Source: Planctomycetales bacterium
GTDB lineage: Bacteria > Planctomycetota > Phycisphaerae > SM23-33
Direction: 5' to 3'
Assembly: GCA_030592655.1 (NCBI GenBank)
Contig: JAUVIQ010000055.1
Location: 1-14,927 of the forward strand
Length of the DNA: 14,927 bases
The notes under the pieces were generated by a model. The model saw only the letters and a list, made by a program, of their open reading frames with translations. It was not told the DNA's origin and made no database searches. Of the stretch, positions 14,778-14,927 are shown piece by piece (positions within the stretch are counted from its first letter, which is position 1; each line of letters begins with the position of its first letter). The position numbers and the translations under genes were made by a program.

Positions 14778-14927
14778 ATGAAGAAACGAGCGATTTTAGC
14801 GGTTGTTGCGGTTGTTATGGGGAGTTCCCCGGCCTTGGCCGGACCTCCGGTCAAGAGCCGAATTCCGGATACTGCCAAGTGGGCTGTGCACTTCGACGTC
14901 GAGGCGATTACCAACTCGGCCGTTGCC
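14778..14927 (+). CDS. exported protein, N-terminal 50 residues (cut by window end)
   Basis: Starts MKKRAILAVVAVVMG and has a textbook signal peptide ending in PALA (18-21), so the mature protein would begin GPPVKS. The next residues, RIPDTAKWAVHFDVEAITNS, recall a DAKWxxHxDxEA pattern in secreted planctomycete proteins that I cannot name. GGAG at 14766-14769 gives 8 bases to the ATG and supports this start. The reading frame stays open to the last base. Its role is unknown; the orphan mtnP tail and a structured leader lie directly upstream. Confidence 0.75.
   Translation, partial: MKKRAILAVVAVVMGSSPALAGPPVKSRIPDTAKWAVHFDVEAITNSAVA

Noticed and set aside
14546..14914. Minus-strand open frame of 122 codons over the orphan mtnP tail and the last gene
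   Set aside because: It runs antisense to sequence with a clear coding origin and shows no recognisable domain.

Overview
This 14.9 kb window looks like chromosomal DNA of a planctomycete, most likely from the Phycisphaerae side of the phylum. That placement is inferred from several things: a PEP-CTERM protein, a very large secreted heparinase II/III-family protein, a large AsmA-like protein with internal repeats, a small exported protein of a type I associate with Planctomycetota, and short dispersed palindromic repeats between genes. The standard bacterial code and Shine-Dalgarno sites fit every gene.

Layout. (1) Bases 1-755: a possible gene tail, then folE (GTP cyclohydrolase I, plus strand) with a good promoter and a hairpin terminator. 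(2) Bases 743-7505: three exported proteins, all on the minus strand. In order of transcription they are a 240-aa secreted protein of unknown function, a 1360-aa CBM plus heparinase II/III-like protein with a long unassigned C-terminal region, and a 532-aa Ntn-hydrolase-like protein with PKD and PEP-CTERM segments. This block suggests work on extracellular polysaccharide or the cell surface. (3) Bases 7586-9186: ald (alanine dehydrogenase) followed after 20 bp by a FabZ-like hotdog dehydratase. (4) Bases 9187-9510: no gene, but a cluster of inverted and direct repeat copies and a second palindromic element. (5) Bases 9511-13970: an AsmA-like envelope protein with five repeats of about 118 residues, followed after 29 bp by mtnP (methylthioadenosine phosphorylase). 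(6) Bases 13971-14651: a type II toxin-antitoxin pair with its own promoter, bracketed by two copies of the 3' end of mtnP. (7) Bases 14652-14927: a structured leader and the start of another exported protein, cut by the window end.

The most notable structure is the toxin-antitoxin pair sitting between the intact mtnP and an orphan second copy of the last ~39 codons of mtnP (31 of 39 residues identical, about 87% nucleotide identity over the last 90 bases, ending exactly at the stop codon). This looks like the trace of a cassette that entered at the 3' end of mtnP and supplied a replacement tail. No recombinase is present in the ~0.7 kb segment. I found no CRISPR array, rRNA, tRNA, or a clearly new multi-gene system. 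The exported-protein cluster and the repeat-rich AsmA protein are the parts least explained by known families.
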